From assembly GCF_014118685.1 (NCBI RefSeq), contig NZ_JACFAK010000014.1, positions 1 to 64,000 of the forward strand: DNA of 64,000 bases. Reading direction: 5' to 3'. Of this stretch, positions 1 through 7,902 are shown piece by piece (position 1 is the first letter of the stretch; every line of letters begins with the position of its first letter). The notes below the pieces were generated by a model. That model was not told where the DNA came from, ran no database searches, and worked only from the letters and a program-made list of their open reading frames with translations. This stretch comes from Flaviflexus huanghaiensis. Lineage in GTDB: Bacteria > Actinomycetota > Actinomycetes > Actinomycetales > Actinomycetaceae. Both the position numbers and the translations under genes were made by a program.

Positions 1-128
1 TAGCGTGGACCATGAAGGCCTCCTGGTATGTGAAGCGGTTTCTTAGACAGCTCCACTTCACAACAGGAGGCCTTCGCCCTTCAACAGATCACACAGGATT
101 CCCATAACAACGTCCCTGGACATCACAC
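1..128 (-). mobile_element. End of an IS481-like insertion sequence (partial, runs off left edge)
   Basis: On the minus strand an ATG at 13-11 is followed by codons for Val-His-Ala, the usual opening of actinobacterial IS481-family transposases; the rest of the gene lies outside the window. Upstream of it is a long imperfect stem (14-25 pairs with 64-75, 29-35 with 56-62). The minus strand begins near 127 with TGTGATGTCCAGGGACG, which looks like a TGT-starting terminal repeat, beside a CTAG at 129-132 that could be the target. Family and boundary are inferences from memory; the other end is not visible. Confidence 0.5.
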
Positions 129-146
129 CTAGGAAGTGAGAGCTTA

Positions 147-180
147 TGTGTGTGGCCCGCTAAACCGCGGGCCACACACA
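147..180. terminator. Perfect 14-bp hairpin between the IS end and the GH4 gene
   Basis: Bases 147-160 pair perfectly with 167-180 around a 6-nt loop. On the plus strand it is followed by TGGCTTTTT, on the minus strand by a poor tract. It lies just beyond the stop codon of the minus-strand glycosidase and probably acts as a terminator for one or both directions. Confidence 0.6.
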
Positions 181-190
181 TGGCTTTTTC

Positions 191-1525
191 TTAGGCGAAC
201 GTCTTCGCAATATCTGGATTCTTGGCGATGTAGGCGGCAAGAAGTTCCTTGGCCACAGCGATGGAGTCAACGAGCGGATGGGAGGCGAGAGCCCGCCATG
301 CAAGAGTCCGATCCCCGGTGAGGGCGGCATCGATGACGAGCTCCTCGCACGCCTTGACCTGGGTGACGAGTCCGAGCTCAGGTCCGATGAGTGGCGCCTG
401 CCTCATGGGGTGGACGCCGGAAGAGTCGACAGCACACGGGACTTCGATAATCGCGTCCTCGCGAAGCTGGGGGATGAGGAGGGACTCGGCGTCGCTATTC
501 GATACTCCGAGAATCATGCGGGCCGGGGTGCCGGTTGCGAGGGCGCTCATGAGTTCGAGCGCAACATGTTCGTAGCCGCCTCCCATATCCTCTTCGCGGC
601 GTACCTCCCCTTCGTCTCGCGATTCCGCCATGTAGGTCGCCTCCCGCTCATTGTGGGTGCGGTTCCACAGCTCACCTGCCAGATGTGGGTTCGCTGCCGC
701 CGCGTCATAAAACGCGCCCTGCTGTTGCTGAAGAAATTCTCCCCGGGTCTGCTCGTCGGAGATCTTCGCGACTGACTCGCGGTTGAAGTAGTAGTAGTAC
801 AGATACTCGTTGGGGATCATGCCGATGGCCCGTACCCAGTCGAAGCCGACGGTCCGCGCTTCCTCGAGGCGGTCGAGCCGATCATCGTCTGCGATGATCC
901 CGGGTAGCAGTTCCTCGCCCTCGAAGGTGAGGGACCGGAGCCACCCGAGGTGGTTGAGTCCGATGTAGTCGTAGTTGACGTCTGACTCTGCGTGGCCGGT
1001 CACCGCTGCTGCTCGCCGGACGAGACCGATGGGGGTGTCGCAGATGCCGACAACGCGAGGATGAACGGTGCGCATGGCCTGCGTGATGATCCCGGCCGGG
1101 TTCGTGAAGTTGATGACCCACGCCTCCGGCGCATGGTGCCTTACCGTCTCGGCGAGTCTCATCGCCTCCGGGATTGTCCGGAATGCGTATGCGTAGCCGC
1201 CCGGGCCTACTGTTTCCTGGCCGAGGATCCCACGGTCGAGCGCCTCTCGTTCGTCGATGACGCGGCCGGCCGTGCCGCCGATCCTCATCGCCGAAAAGAT
1301 GAAATCGGCGCCGCGGACTGCGTCGACCATATCTGTCGTTGTCGTCATGACGGGAAGGTTGCGATAACCAAGCTGGTGGGCGACATTCCTCATCACGGCA
1401 AGCCGTTCGGTCGACAGATCGTAGAGACACACCTCGGTCAGGTGAAGAGGCACGTCCGGATCTGCGAGCACGCTGAGGATCTGGGGGAGGCGGAACCCTC
1501 CGCCGCCAACAATGAGAAGTTTCAT
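191..1525 (-). CDS. Glycoside hydrolase family 4, 6-phospho-beta-glucosidase-like
   Basis: 444 aa, a normal length for family GH4, cytosolic enzymes that cleave (often 6-phosphorylated) glycosides by an NAD+- and metal-dependent redox mechanism. Visible: N-terminal Rossmann loop GGGGFR (residues 7-12), QETVGPGG (103-110), NFTNPAG (139-145), the metal-binding Cys in CDTPIG (C162) and the His of NHLGW (H192). The C-N-H pattern and spacing resemble 6-phospho-beta-glucosidases more than alpha-galactosidases, but substrate is not certain. The start ATG overlaps the stop of the DeoR gene (ATGA), so the two are co-translated. The neighbouring importer is an ABC system, not a PTS, so a phosphorylated substrate would have to come from an intracellular kinase such as the PfkB protein at 2353-3345. 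Confidence 0.85.
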   Translation of the reverse strand: MKLLIVGGGGFRLPQILSVLADPDVPLHLTEVCLYDLSTERLAVMRNVAHQLGYRNLPVMTTTTDMVDAVRGADFIFSAMRIGGTAGRVIDEREALDRGILGQETVGPGGYAYAFRTIPEAMRLAETVRHHAPEAWVINFTNPAGIITQAMRTVHPRVVGICDTPIGLVRRAAAVTGHAESDVNYDYIGLNHLGWLRSLTFEGEELLPGIIADDDRLDRLEEARTVGFDWVRAIGMIPNEYLYYYYFNRESVAKISDEQTRGEFLQQQQGAFYDAAAANPHLAGELWNRTHNEREATYMAESRDEGEVRREEDMGGGYEHVALELMSALATGTPARMILGVSNSDAESLLIPQLREDAIIEVPCAVDSSGVHPMRQAPLIGPELGLVTQVKACEELVIDAALTGDRTLAWRALASHPLVDSIAVAKELLAAYIAKNPDIAKTFA

Positions 1526-2262
1526 GGGTGAATCACCTGTACACCTGAGTTTCGAATGGAGTCAATGATGGGGCCTGTTGCGGTTGTGATCACGCCGTCG
1601 AAGGCGGTGACCGGGCAGATCTGGAGGATACCGGAGCCCGGAAACTTGTCCGGACTAGCGACAAGATAGGCGGCGGACGAATTGTCAAGAATGGCCTGCT
1701 TGATCGGAACCTCTGTTCCCGTCGAGTCCATGACAATGAGGTCATCCCGCACTCCCGATGTTCCGAGAAACGCGATATCCGCACGCAGCTGGGACAGCGC
1801 CTGCGCGGTGAGTGAGCCGACCATCGACAGGTACGAGGCACGCACGACACCGCCGAGAACAACAAGCTCGGTGGCCGGAGAGCTCCGGAGGATATCGACG
1901 ACAGCGAGAGATGCGGTGAGAACCGTCAGTCGACGTCCGGATAACGCCCGGGCGACCGCAGCCGTCGTCGTGCCGATGTCGATGAGGACGATGTCTCCGT
2001 CATTAACGAGGCTCGCCGCCTTCTGACCTATAGCGATCTTGTCGGTGGCAGACTTTGTCACGATCTGCGCGTACGTGCGCGTATCTGCGTCGATCGTCCC
2101 GCCGCGGACACGGTGAAGCATCCCCTGACCATCAAGGTAGTCGAGGTCGCGTCGGATCGTTGATTTGGAGACGTGATAGCGCTCGGCGAGGGACACGACA
2201 TCGAGTCCTCCAGTCTGGCGCACCTCGTCGAGAATGCGCCTCCTGCGTTCGGCGGGGAGCAT
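1522..2262 (-). CDS. DeoR-family transcriptional regulator of the sugar island
   Basis: 246 aa from the start chosen here. An N-terminal winged helix (residues 1-55, with the KSTIRRDL recognition helix) is followed by a DeoR sensor domain with the DIGTTT phosphosugar-binding loop. Family members usually repress catabolic operons and are released by a sugar phosphate. An upstream in-frame ATG exists at 2274, but the sequence TATGCT at 2275-2270 forms a -10 box seven bases before ATG 2262, and MLPAERRR is a typical DeoR opening, so a leaderless start at 2262 is preferred. The gene is first in a two-gene operon with the GH4 enzyme and diverges from the kinase-transporter operon, which it probably also controls. 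Confidence 0.88.
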   Translation of the reverse strand: MLPAERRRRILDEVRQTGGLDVVSLAERYHVSKSTIRRDLDYLDGQGMLHRVRGGTIDADTRTYAQIVTKSATDKIAIGQKAASLVNDGDIVLIDIGTTTAAVARALSGRRLTVLTASLAVVDILRSSPATELVVLGGVVRASYLSMVGSLTAQALSQLRADIAFLGTSGVRDDLIVMDSTGTEVPIKQAILDNSSAAYLVASPDKFPGSGILQICPVTAFDGVITTATGPIIDSIRNSGVQVIHP

Positions 2263-2352
2263 ACGAACGAGCATAATGAACGGCCCAAAAGCGCACAAGC
2301 ACGCACATGACACCACTTGCGTTCATATCCCGGCCGGCTTTAGGCTTCGAGC
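2263..2352. promoter_or_regulatory. Divergent promoters with a paired operator, deoR-type / pfkB-type
   Basis: Ninety bases hold two back-to-back promoters. Plus strand: -35 TTGCGT (2317-2322), 18-nt spacer, -10 TAGGCT (2341-2346), start codon six bases later. Minus strand: -35 TTGTGC (2298-2293), 17-nt spacer, -10 TATGCT (2275-2270). An inverted repeat ATGAACG (2276-2282) / CGTTCAT (2320-2326) places one half in the minus-strand spacer and the other over the plus-strand -35, a good arrangement for joint repression by the adjacent DeoR protein. The operator role is inferred. Confidence 0.6.
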
Positions 2353-3345
2353 ATGCGTCACGTCACACACCGCCGTGGGCGACCGACCGTCTATGTCGCC
2401 GGTTCGCTGTTCCTCGACATCGTCATGTGCGGCCTCAAGCATGCGCCCCGGGCTGGCGAAGAGCAGTGGGTGGGCGGTAGCGGTGTCTCGCCGGGCGGCG
2501 TGGCCAATCAGGCGGTTGCATGCTCGCGTCTCGGCCTCAATTCTGCCCTCATCACCTACCTCGGGCTCGATCGGCCGGGCTCATGGGTTCGGGAAATGCT
2601 GACCGACGAGAGAGTCGACATTTCCTTCGCAGAGGATACCGAGAGGCAGAACATTACGGTGTCGCTTGTCCTCGACGAAGACCGCGCGTTCACAACTCAC
2701 GGGAATGAAGATGTTCCTCTGCCGCAGGATGACGTGGATCCTCCCACGATCTTCATCGCCTCTTTGCCGTACCTCATACGGGCCGAGACGCAGATAGCCC
2801 GCTGGCGTGAGGCCGGAACACTTGTCATTGCCGACACGGGGTGGGACCCGACGGGGGAGTGGCCTCACGAGCACCTTGACGCCTTGAGGTTAGCCGACGT
2901 TTTTGTGCCGAACTGCGCGGAGGCTCAGCACTACACGCGAACCCTGACAATCGAGCAGGCAGCGGCGGCGTTGACAGCGTACGTCCCCACGGTCGTCGTG
3001 ACATGCGGGGCGCAGGGCGTCCACGTTGCGCGCCGTGATGACGATAACATTGCCGACATGGCCTTCCCAGCGGTCGACGTAGACGCGATCGACACGACCG
3101 GCGCGGGTGACGCGTTCAGTGCGGGGCTCGCCGCCGGCCTATCGGTGGGAGTGCCGCTCACTGACGCTGTCCACCTTGGCCAATGTGCAGCGGCATGGAC
3201 AGTGTGTCGAATTGGCGGGTCCTCCGCCGCTCCGACCATGGACGAGCTCGTCAACTGGGTGGAGGCAGACGACCGGCTACACGCGCTGGTTGGGGAATCA
3301 GTCCGGACGATTCAATCGAGATTAGACAGTGTGATGACGCAATGA
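2353..3345 (+). CDS. PfkB-family carbohydrate kinase
   Basis: 330 aa. It carries the two PfkB hallmarks: the glycine-rich GGVANQA near residues 48-54 and the anion-hole/catalytic motif DTTGAGDAF (247-255) with the likely base D253. Family members phosphorylate ribose, fructose, nucleosides, tagatose-6-phosphate and related sugars; the exact substrate cannot be read from sequence. It starts the operon that continues into the ABC importer (25 bp to the binding-protein start) and lies opposite a phosphoglycosidase, so it may phosphorylate the imported glycoside or the sugar released from it. The ATG follows a TAGGCT -10 box by six bases, indicating a leaderless mRNA. Confidence 0.85.
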   Translation: MRHVTHRRGRPTVYVAGSLFLDIVMCGLKHAPRAGEEQWVGGSGVSPGGVANQAVACSRLGLNSALITYLGLDRPGSWVREMLTDERVDISFAEDTERQNITVSLVLDEDRAFTTHGNEDVPLPQDDVDPPTIFIASLPYLIRAETQIARWREAGTLVIADTGWDPTGEWPHEHLDALRLADVFVPNCAEAQHYTRTLTIEQAAAALTAYVPTVVVTCGAQGVHVARRDDDNIADMAFPAVDVDAIDTTGAGDAFSAGLAAGLSVGVPLTDAVHLGQCAAAWTVCRIGGSSAAPTMDELVNWVEADDRLHALVGESVRTIQSRLDSVMTQ

Positions 3346-3369
3346 TGCGGTCAATGGAAGGAAGAACTG

Positions 3370-4713
3370 ATGAGAACGAGCGCGAAATTCGTCGGACTCG
3401 GAGCAGCGGCGCTCCTGGTCCTCACGGCGTGCAATCCCTCTGCCGAGGACGAGGAGACCACAGAAGGCGGTGACGACACCGCCGAGGTCTCGACCGATAT
3501 CTCCGAGGCTCCGGAGCAGACCCTCATCGTCTGGGATCAGGAGATCCGCGGCGGCCAGAACGAGCAGATGGAGCGTCTCAATGAGGCGTTCATGGACAAG
3601 TACCCGAACATCACAATTGAGCGGAACTCGCAGTCGTTCGAAGACCTGCAGACGACGCTACGCCTCGCGCTGTCGGGCGCGGATGCTCCCGACGTCGTCC
3701 AGGCGAATAACGCCCGGGCGATGATGGGTCAGTTCGTCGCATCCGATCAGATTCAATGCTTGGACGACTACTCGCAGGCCTACGGCTGGGAGGATCGATT
3801 CGGCGATATCCTCGCCTATTCGTCCTACTCTGATGATGCGACGACGTTCGGTGAAGGGTGTGTCTATGGCCTGCCGCAGGTTGGCGAGGTTGTCGGCATC
3901 TACTACTCGCAGTCGAAGCTCGATGAGCTCGGCCTCGACTACCCCGAAAACTGGTCTGAGCTTGAAGAGCAACTTCCGCAGATCTCGGAGGCGGGAGAGG
4001 TTCCGCTCGTGCTCGGCAATATCGATAAGTGGCCCGCGATCCACGTGTTTGGCGCGATCCAGGGCCAGCATGTCGACGCTGAGGAGATCCGCACTCTCGG
4101 ATTTGGCAATCCCGGCGGCTCGTGGACGACCGATGGCAACATCGCCGCGGCCACCCAGCTTCAGGAATGGGTCGACGAGGGCTTCTTCAACGACGGTATT
4201 AACGGCGCTGACTACGACCAGGTGTGGCAGGACTTCGCCAACGGCGAGGGCGTCTACCTCATCGCGGGCTCCTGGCTCGCCGCAGACCTGAACGACGCAA
4301 TGGGTGACGATGTGCATTTCGCACTGCCGCCGAGCGATGGCCCCACGACAACGGGCGGCACCGGTCTGCCGTTCGCCGTTACCTCCGCAGCCGACGACGT
4401 TGACGTTGCCGCTGCCTACATCGACTTCATCACGTCCGATGAGGCGATGGAGATCCTCGCCGAGACAGGCAACGTTCCAGTCCTTAACGCATCCAACTTC
4501 GCGGATGATGCTGACCAGGTCGTGGGCGACGTCATGACGGCCTTCGATGAGCTCATCGATTCCGGCAACATCGTGCCCTACCTCGACTGGGCGACAGCGA
4601 CGATGGATCAGGTGCTCGGTGACGCACTCCAGAACCTCATCGCCGGCAACTCGACACCAGAAGAGTTTGTTGAGACCGTCGACGCAACCTACTCTGAGGC
4701 GACCAGCGAGTGA
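3370..4713 (+). CDS. ABC sugar transporter substrate-binding lipoprotein (family 1)
   Basis: 447 aa. The N-terminus is a lipoprotein signal with lipobox LTAC, lipidated at C21, followed by an acidic Ser/Glu/Asp linker. The body (LIVWDQEIRGGQNEQ..., then NPGGSW, DGNIAAA, GSWLAADL) is that of extracellular family-1 solute-binding proteins for oligosaccharides or glycosides. A good ribosome site (GGAAGGAAG) precedes the ATG. It delivers sugar to the two permeases encoded next. The length of about 450 residues and CUT1-type permeases suggest a di- or oligosaccharide rather than a free pentose. Confidence 0.9.
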   Translation: MRTSAKFVGLGAAALLVLTACNPSAEDEETTEGGDDTAEVSTDISEAPEQTLIVWDQEIRGGQNEQMERLNEAFMDKYPNITIERNSQSFEDLQTTLRLALSGADAPDVVQANNARAMMGQFVASDQIQCLDDYSQAYGWEDRFGDILAYSSYSDDATTFGEGCVYGLPQVGEVVGIYYSQSKLDELGLDYPENWSELEEQLPQISEAGEVPLVLGNIDKWPAIHVFGAIQGQHVDAEEIRTLGFGNPGGSWTTDGNIAAATQLQEWVDEGFFNDGINGADYDQVWQDFANGEGVYLIAGSWLAADLNDAMGDDVHFALPPSDGPTTTGGTGLPFAVTSAADDVDVAAAYIDFITSDEAMEILAETGNVPVLNASNFADDADQVVGDVMTAFDELIDSGNIVPYLDWATATMDQVLGDALQNLIAGNSTPEEFVETVDATYSEATSE

Positions 4714-5651
4714 CGTCTGCTGCTCCCGGGGTGTCCGGCGCCGCTGAGATCAGCGGCGCCGACCCTCGGCGCAAGCTCCGAACAAAAAAGCGCACCCGAA
4801 TTGTCACAACACTGGCCCTCCTGGCCCTGCCGACAATCGTCTACAGCGCATTCATCATCTACCCGGTCATCCGCGTCATCGGCCTATCGCTGTGGCACTG
4901 GGATGGGTTGGGCACCGCCACGTGGGCGGGTTTCGACAACTACGCGGCAATCTGGGAGGACGACCGGCTGAGAGCCGCCTTCCTTCACGGTCTCGTCCTC
5001 ATCTTCTTCTTCGCGGTCCTGCCGATCCTCATCGGGCTCCCGCTCGCCTCCATGCTCATTCGGTCCAGAGCACCCGGGCTCGGGTTCTTCCGAACCGTCG
5101 TGTTCCTGCCGCAGGTCATCGCCATGGTCGTCCTCGCGGTCGCCTGGCGAAACATTTATGCCATCGACGGGCCGATCAATACTGTACTCGGCTGGTTCGG
5201 CGTGCGAATGAGCGAGCCGTTCCTCGGTAGCTTCACGTGGGCACTGCCCGCTGTTGGTTTCATCGGCACGTGGGTCTCAACCGGCCTCGTCACAGTCCTT
5301 CTCATGTCCAGCATCGCCCGAGTTTCGGAATCGTATTACGAGGCGGCGACTATCGACGGGGTCGGCCCACTCGGCAAGTTCTGGTACATCACGTTGCCCG
5401 CAGTGCGCGCAGAGATTCTCGTGTCGATCACGCTAACGACAATCAATGCTCTCAAAACGTTCGACCTTGTCTACATGACAACAGCGGGCGGTCCCGGCAC
5501 GTCGACGACCGTGCCCGCATACGAGGTCTACTACCAGGCGTTTCGCGCCGGCAGCGTCGGCACAGCATCTGCGCTCGCGGTCGTCCTCACTGTTCTCATC
5601 TTCGCGATCAATGTCGCCGTCAACGTTTTCGGTGAGAGGGAAAAGGGATGA
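4710..5651 (+). CDS. ABC sugar transporter permease, MalF type
   Basis: 313 aa, GTG start overlapping the binding-protein stop by four bases. About 40 basic N-terminal residues precede roughly six membrane spans starting near LALLALPTIVYSAFIIYPV. The cytoplasmic EAA loop that docks on the ATPase is visible as EAATIDG followed by GPLGKFWYITLP. It forms a heterodimeric channel with the next gene product. No ATPase gene lies in this operon, so a shared MsiK/UgpC-like ATPase encoded elsewhere is expected, as in many actinobacterial CUT1 importers. Confidence 0.9.
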   Translation: MTSAAPGVSGAAEISGADPRRKLRTKKRTRIVTTLALLALPTIVYSAFIIYPVIRVIGLSLWHWDGLGTATWAGFDNYAAIWEDDRLRAAFLHGLVLIFFFAVLPILIGLPLASMLIRSRAPGLGFFRTVVFLPQVIAMVVLAVAWRNIYAIDGPINTVLGWFGVRMSEPFLGSFTWALPAVGFIGTWVSTGLVTVLLMSSIARVSESYYEAATIDGVGPLGKFWYITLPAVRAEILVSITLTTINALKTFDLVYMTTAGGPGTSTTVPAYEVYYQAFRAGSVGTASALAVVLTVLIFAINVAVNVFGEREKG

Positions 5652-6454
5652 CGACCCGCGGCGAGCGCCTCAGCTCGTTTCTCATTCTCGCCCTGTTTGC
5701 GATCACGGCCCTCTACCCGATTCTGTCCGTCTTCGTCCGTTCGCTCGATTCGACTGTCGCAACCGATGATTCGTGGGGTCACATAGGAAACTACGTGACC
5801 GCATGGGATGACGGGAACTTTTCGCACTACATGAGGAACTCCGTCCTCATCGCCGTTCTCGTCGTGTCGACCGCTCTCATTCTGTCCCTCATGACCGGGT
5901 ACGTCCTTGGCGTCATCCGCCCCAAAGGCGGCGACATCATTTTCTACACGTTCCTCGCAGGCATGATGGTGCCCTCCGAGGCCCTTGTCATCCCTCTGTT
6001 TTTCGACCTGCGTGACCTCGGGCTGACCGACACGATATGGGCGGTCGCGTTCCCCCAAATCGCTCAGTCGCTTGCCTTCGGCACGTTCTGGATGAGGGCG
6101 TATTTCCGCAACGTTAATCCCTCCCTTATTGACGCAGCACGGATAGACGGCGCAAGTGAATGGCAGGTCCTCTGGCGCGTCCTCATCCCCATGGGTCGTC
6201 CCGCCATCACCACTCAGCTCATGATCACGTTCATGTGGACGTGGAACGACTTCCTCATCCCGCTCGTCATGTCACCGACGGGAAAGTTCCGAACGGCGCC
6301 AATGAGCCTCGCATTCTTCGAGACCGCCCACACCTCATCCGCAGTCCTCATGGCGGCCGCCGCCGTCCTCGTCGCCGCCCCCATGATCGTCCTCTACATC
6401 TTCCTTCAGAAGTACTTCATCGCCGGTATGACAGAGGGTGCCGTCAAGGAGTAG
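5648..6454 (+). CDS. ABC sugar transporter permease, MalG type
   Basis: 268 aa with an ATGA overlap to the preceding permease. About six membrane spans; EAA-loop sequence DAARIDGA at the expected place two thirds along the protein; C-terminal QKYFIAGMTEGAVKE is the common ending of CUT1 MalG-type permeases. It pairs with the MalF-type subunit. Transcription of this operon probably ends in the following 429-bp gap, although no clear intrinsic terminator was seen. Confidence 0.9.
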   Translation: MTTRGERLSSFLILALFAITALYPILSVFVRSLDSTVATDDSWGHIGNYVTAWDDGNFSHYMRNSVLIAVLVVSTALILSLMTGYVLGVIRPKGGDIIFYTFLAGMMVPSEALVIPLFFDLRDLGLTDTIWAVAFPQIAQSLAFGTFWMRAYFRNVNPSLIDAARIDGASEWQVLWRVLIPMGRPAITTQLMITFMWTWNDFLIPLVMSPTGKFRTAPMSLAFFETAHTSSAVLMAAAAVLVAAPMIVLYIFLQKYFIAGMTEGAVKE

Positions 6455-6883
6455 CCAGCCAGGCTCTCCCGCGAGCACGAGTGAACTCCTGGTGTGCCGA
6501 CACAAAACCACTGACCTCCTCTGTCGCCGCTGAGCATGTGGCATGGCGGGCCTGACATCGTGGCGTTGAGTTTCTCGATCGTTGCAGACTGACATGCGAC
6601 CTGACGCGCCCGCCCGTCATGTTGTCGAAGGACGTGCACGATGTCGACTCCGTTCCTCGATGGAGGGCGCACGTGACAAATGGCTCTTTGTCATATCGCA
6701 ATTCGGACTTCCACATGAGACTTCCGTGTAGAAATTCCCTAGCCTATCGCTGTGTTTCCGCGTGTTTATGCGTTTTTGTCGACAGCGCGCGTAGCTTTTC
6801 CCATTTTGTCGCCACGCAGATGAGGGGTTACATTTTACTCGTTCGCCCATCATGAGGCGGCGACCGACACGAGGGAGAGTTTG
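6455..6883. promoter_or_regulatory. Intergenic region upstream of the ribose-type ABC operon
   Basis: No convincing gene; several short open frames here lack ribosome sites and family resemblance. Visible signals: an inverted repeat TGACAAA (6674-6680) / TTTGTCA (6687-6693), a possible repressor operator; a T-rich, lower-GC stretch from about 6760 to 6845; and a GAGGGAGAG ribosome site at 6871-6879 serving the ATG at 6884. The long spacing and low GC suggest the regulated promoter of the downstream importer. Confidence 0.4.
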
Positions 6884-7846
6884 ATGAAGAGAAGGTTATT
6901 CGCCGCCCTTGGCGCGACAGCACTGGTGCTGTCGGCTTGCAGCATGGGTGAGAGTGAGGAGCAGTCCGCAAGCGCCACGGACGATGATTCGGTTCGCGTC
7001 GGCGTGCTCCTCAAGACGCTATCCAGCGAGTACTGGAGCTATATGGCGGCCGGCGTTGAAGATGCCGCCGAAGATCTAGGCGTCGACGTCCAGCTCCAGG
7101 GCCCCGCCTCGGAGACGTCGTATGACGAGCAAACCAACATGCTCGAAACAATGCTCGCCGATGACTCGATGGATGCCATCGTGCTCGCCCCTCTCCAGCC
7201 CGATTCTGTCGTTGCCGTTCTCGGTGACACAGAGAAGCCGATCCTCTTCGTTGATACCGACGCCCCATACGACAATAAAGTGACGTACATCGGAACCGGT
7301 AACGAGGAGGCTGCTCGCGCTGGTGGCGAAGCCGCCGCCGCGCTTGCAGGTGAGGGCGCGGAGGCCGCCTGGATCGGCGTTGTCCAGGGCAACACGACGA
7401 CCGATCAGCGCGAGGCTGGCTTCACCGCGGGCCTCGAATCGGGAGGCGTGACCGTCGTCGCCAAGCAGTACGCCGAGGGTCTCGCTGACAAGGCCGCCTC
7501 TATCGTGGAGAACATCCTCACCTCGAACCCGAATCTCACCGTTGTCGTGACTGCGAACGACGAGATGGCATCTGGTGCGGCGAGGGCCGCACAGTCCGCG
7601 GGCCGTGAGCTTGTCATCTTCGGCTTCGATGGCATCCAAGCCGGAGTCCAGAACGTCATCGACGGGACCGTGACGGGCACCGTCGCCCAGGACCCCTACG
7701 CCATGGGATACAAGGCGGTCGAGTCAGCCGTGGCCGCTGCTCGCGGCGAGACTCTTGATGAGTTCATCGACACGGGCTCGCAGATCATCACCTCCGAAAA
7801 CGCGGAAGGTTACCTGGCGACGCTGCGCGAGCAGCTCGGCGAGTAA
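6884..7846 (+). CDS. Ribose-type (CUT2) ABC sugar-binding lipoprotein
   Basis: 320 aa from ATG 6884. The adjoining TTG at 6881 is too close to the GAGGGAGAG ribosome site and was not used. Lipoprotein signal with lipobox LSAC, lipidated at C19, then a periplasmic-binding-protein type-1 fold: VGVLLKTLSSEYW near the start, APLQPDSV, FVDTDAPYDN, IGTGNEEAARAGG and VVTANDEMASGA. These are features of RbsB/ABC sugar-binding proteins of the CUT2 class, which take single sugars or polyols. First gene of the binding protein-ATPase-permease operon. Confidence 0.9.
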   Translation: MKRRLFAALGATALVLSACSMGESEEQSASATDDDSVRVGVLLKTLSSEYWSYMAAGVEDAAEDLGVDVQLQGPASETSYDEQTNMLETMLADDSMDAIVLAPLQPDSVVAVLGDTEKPILFVDTDAPYDNKVTYIGTGNEEAARAGGEAAAALAGEGAEAAWIGVVQGNTTTDQREAGFTAGLESGGVTVVAKQYAEGLADKAASIVENILTSNPNLTVVVTANDEMASGAARAAQSAGRELVIFGFDGIQAGVQNVIDGTVTGTVAQDPYAMGYKAVESAVAAARGETLDEFIDTGSQIITSENAEGYLATLREQLGE

Positions 7847-7853
7847 AGCATGT

Positions 7854-7884
7854 GTCGAGGGCGCGGGGTTCCCGCGCCCTCGAC
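7854..7884 (+). other. 14-bp perfect intercistronic stem-loop
   Basis: Bases 7854-7867 pair perfectly with 7871-7884 around a three-base loop, immediately after the binding-protein stop and 18 bases before the ATPase start. There is no T-tract. Such hairpins often stabilise the upstream mRNA or partly terminate transcription so that the binding protein is made in excess over the membrane complex; that role is inferred. Confidence 0.65.
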
Positions 7885-7902
7885 GTGAGCCGAAGGACGC
7901 AC

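Noticed and set aside
6406-6855. Short open frames in the 6455-6883 gap on both strands
   Set aside because: No ribosome sites, no family resemblance, and composition like non-coding DNA.
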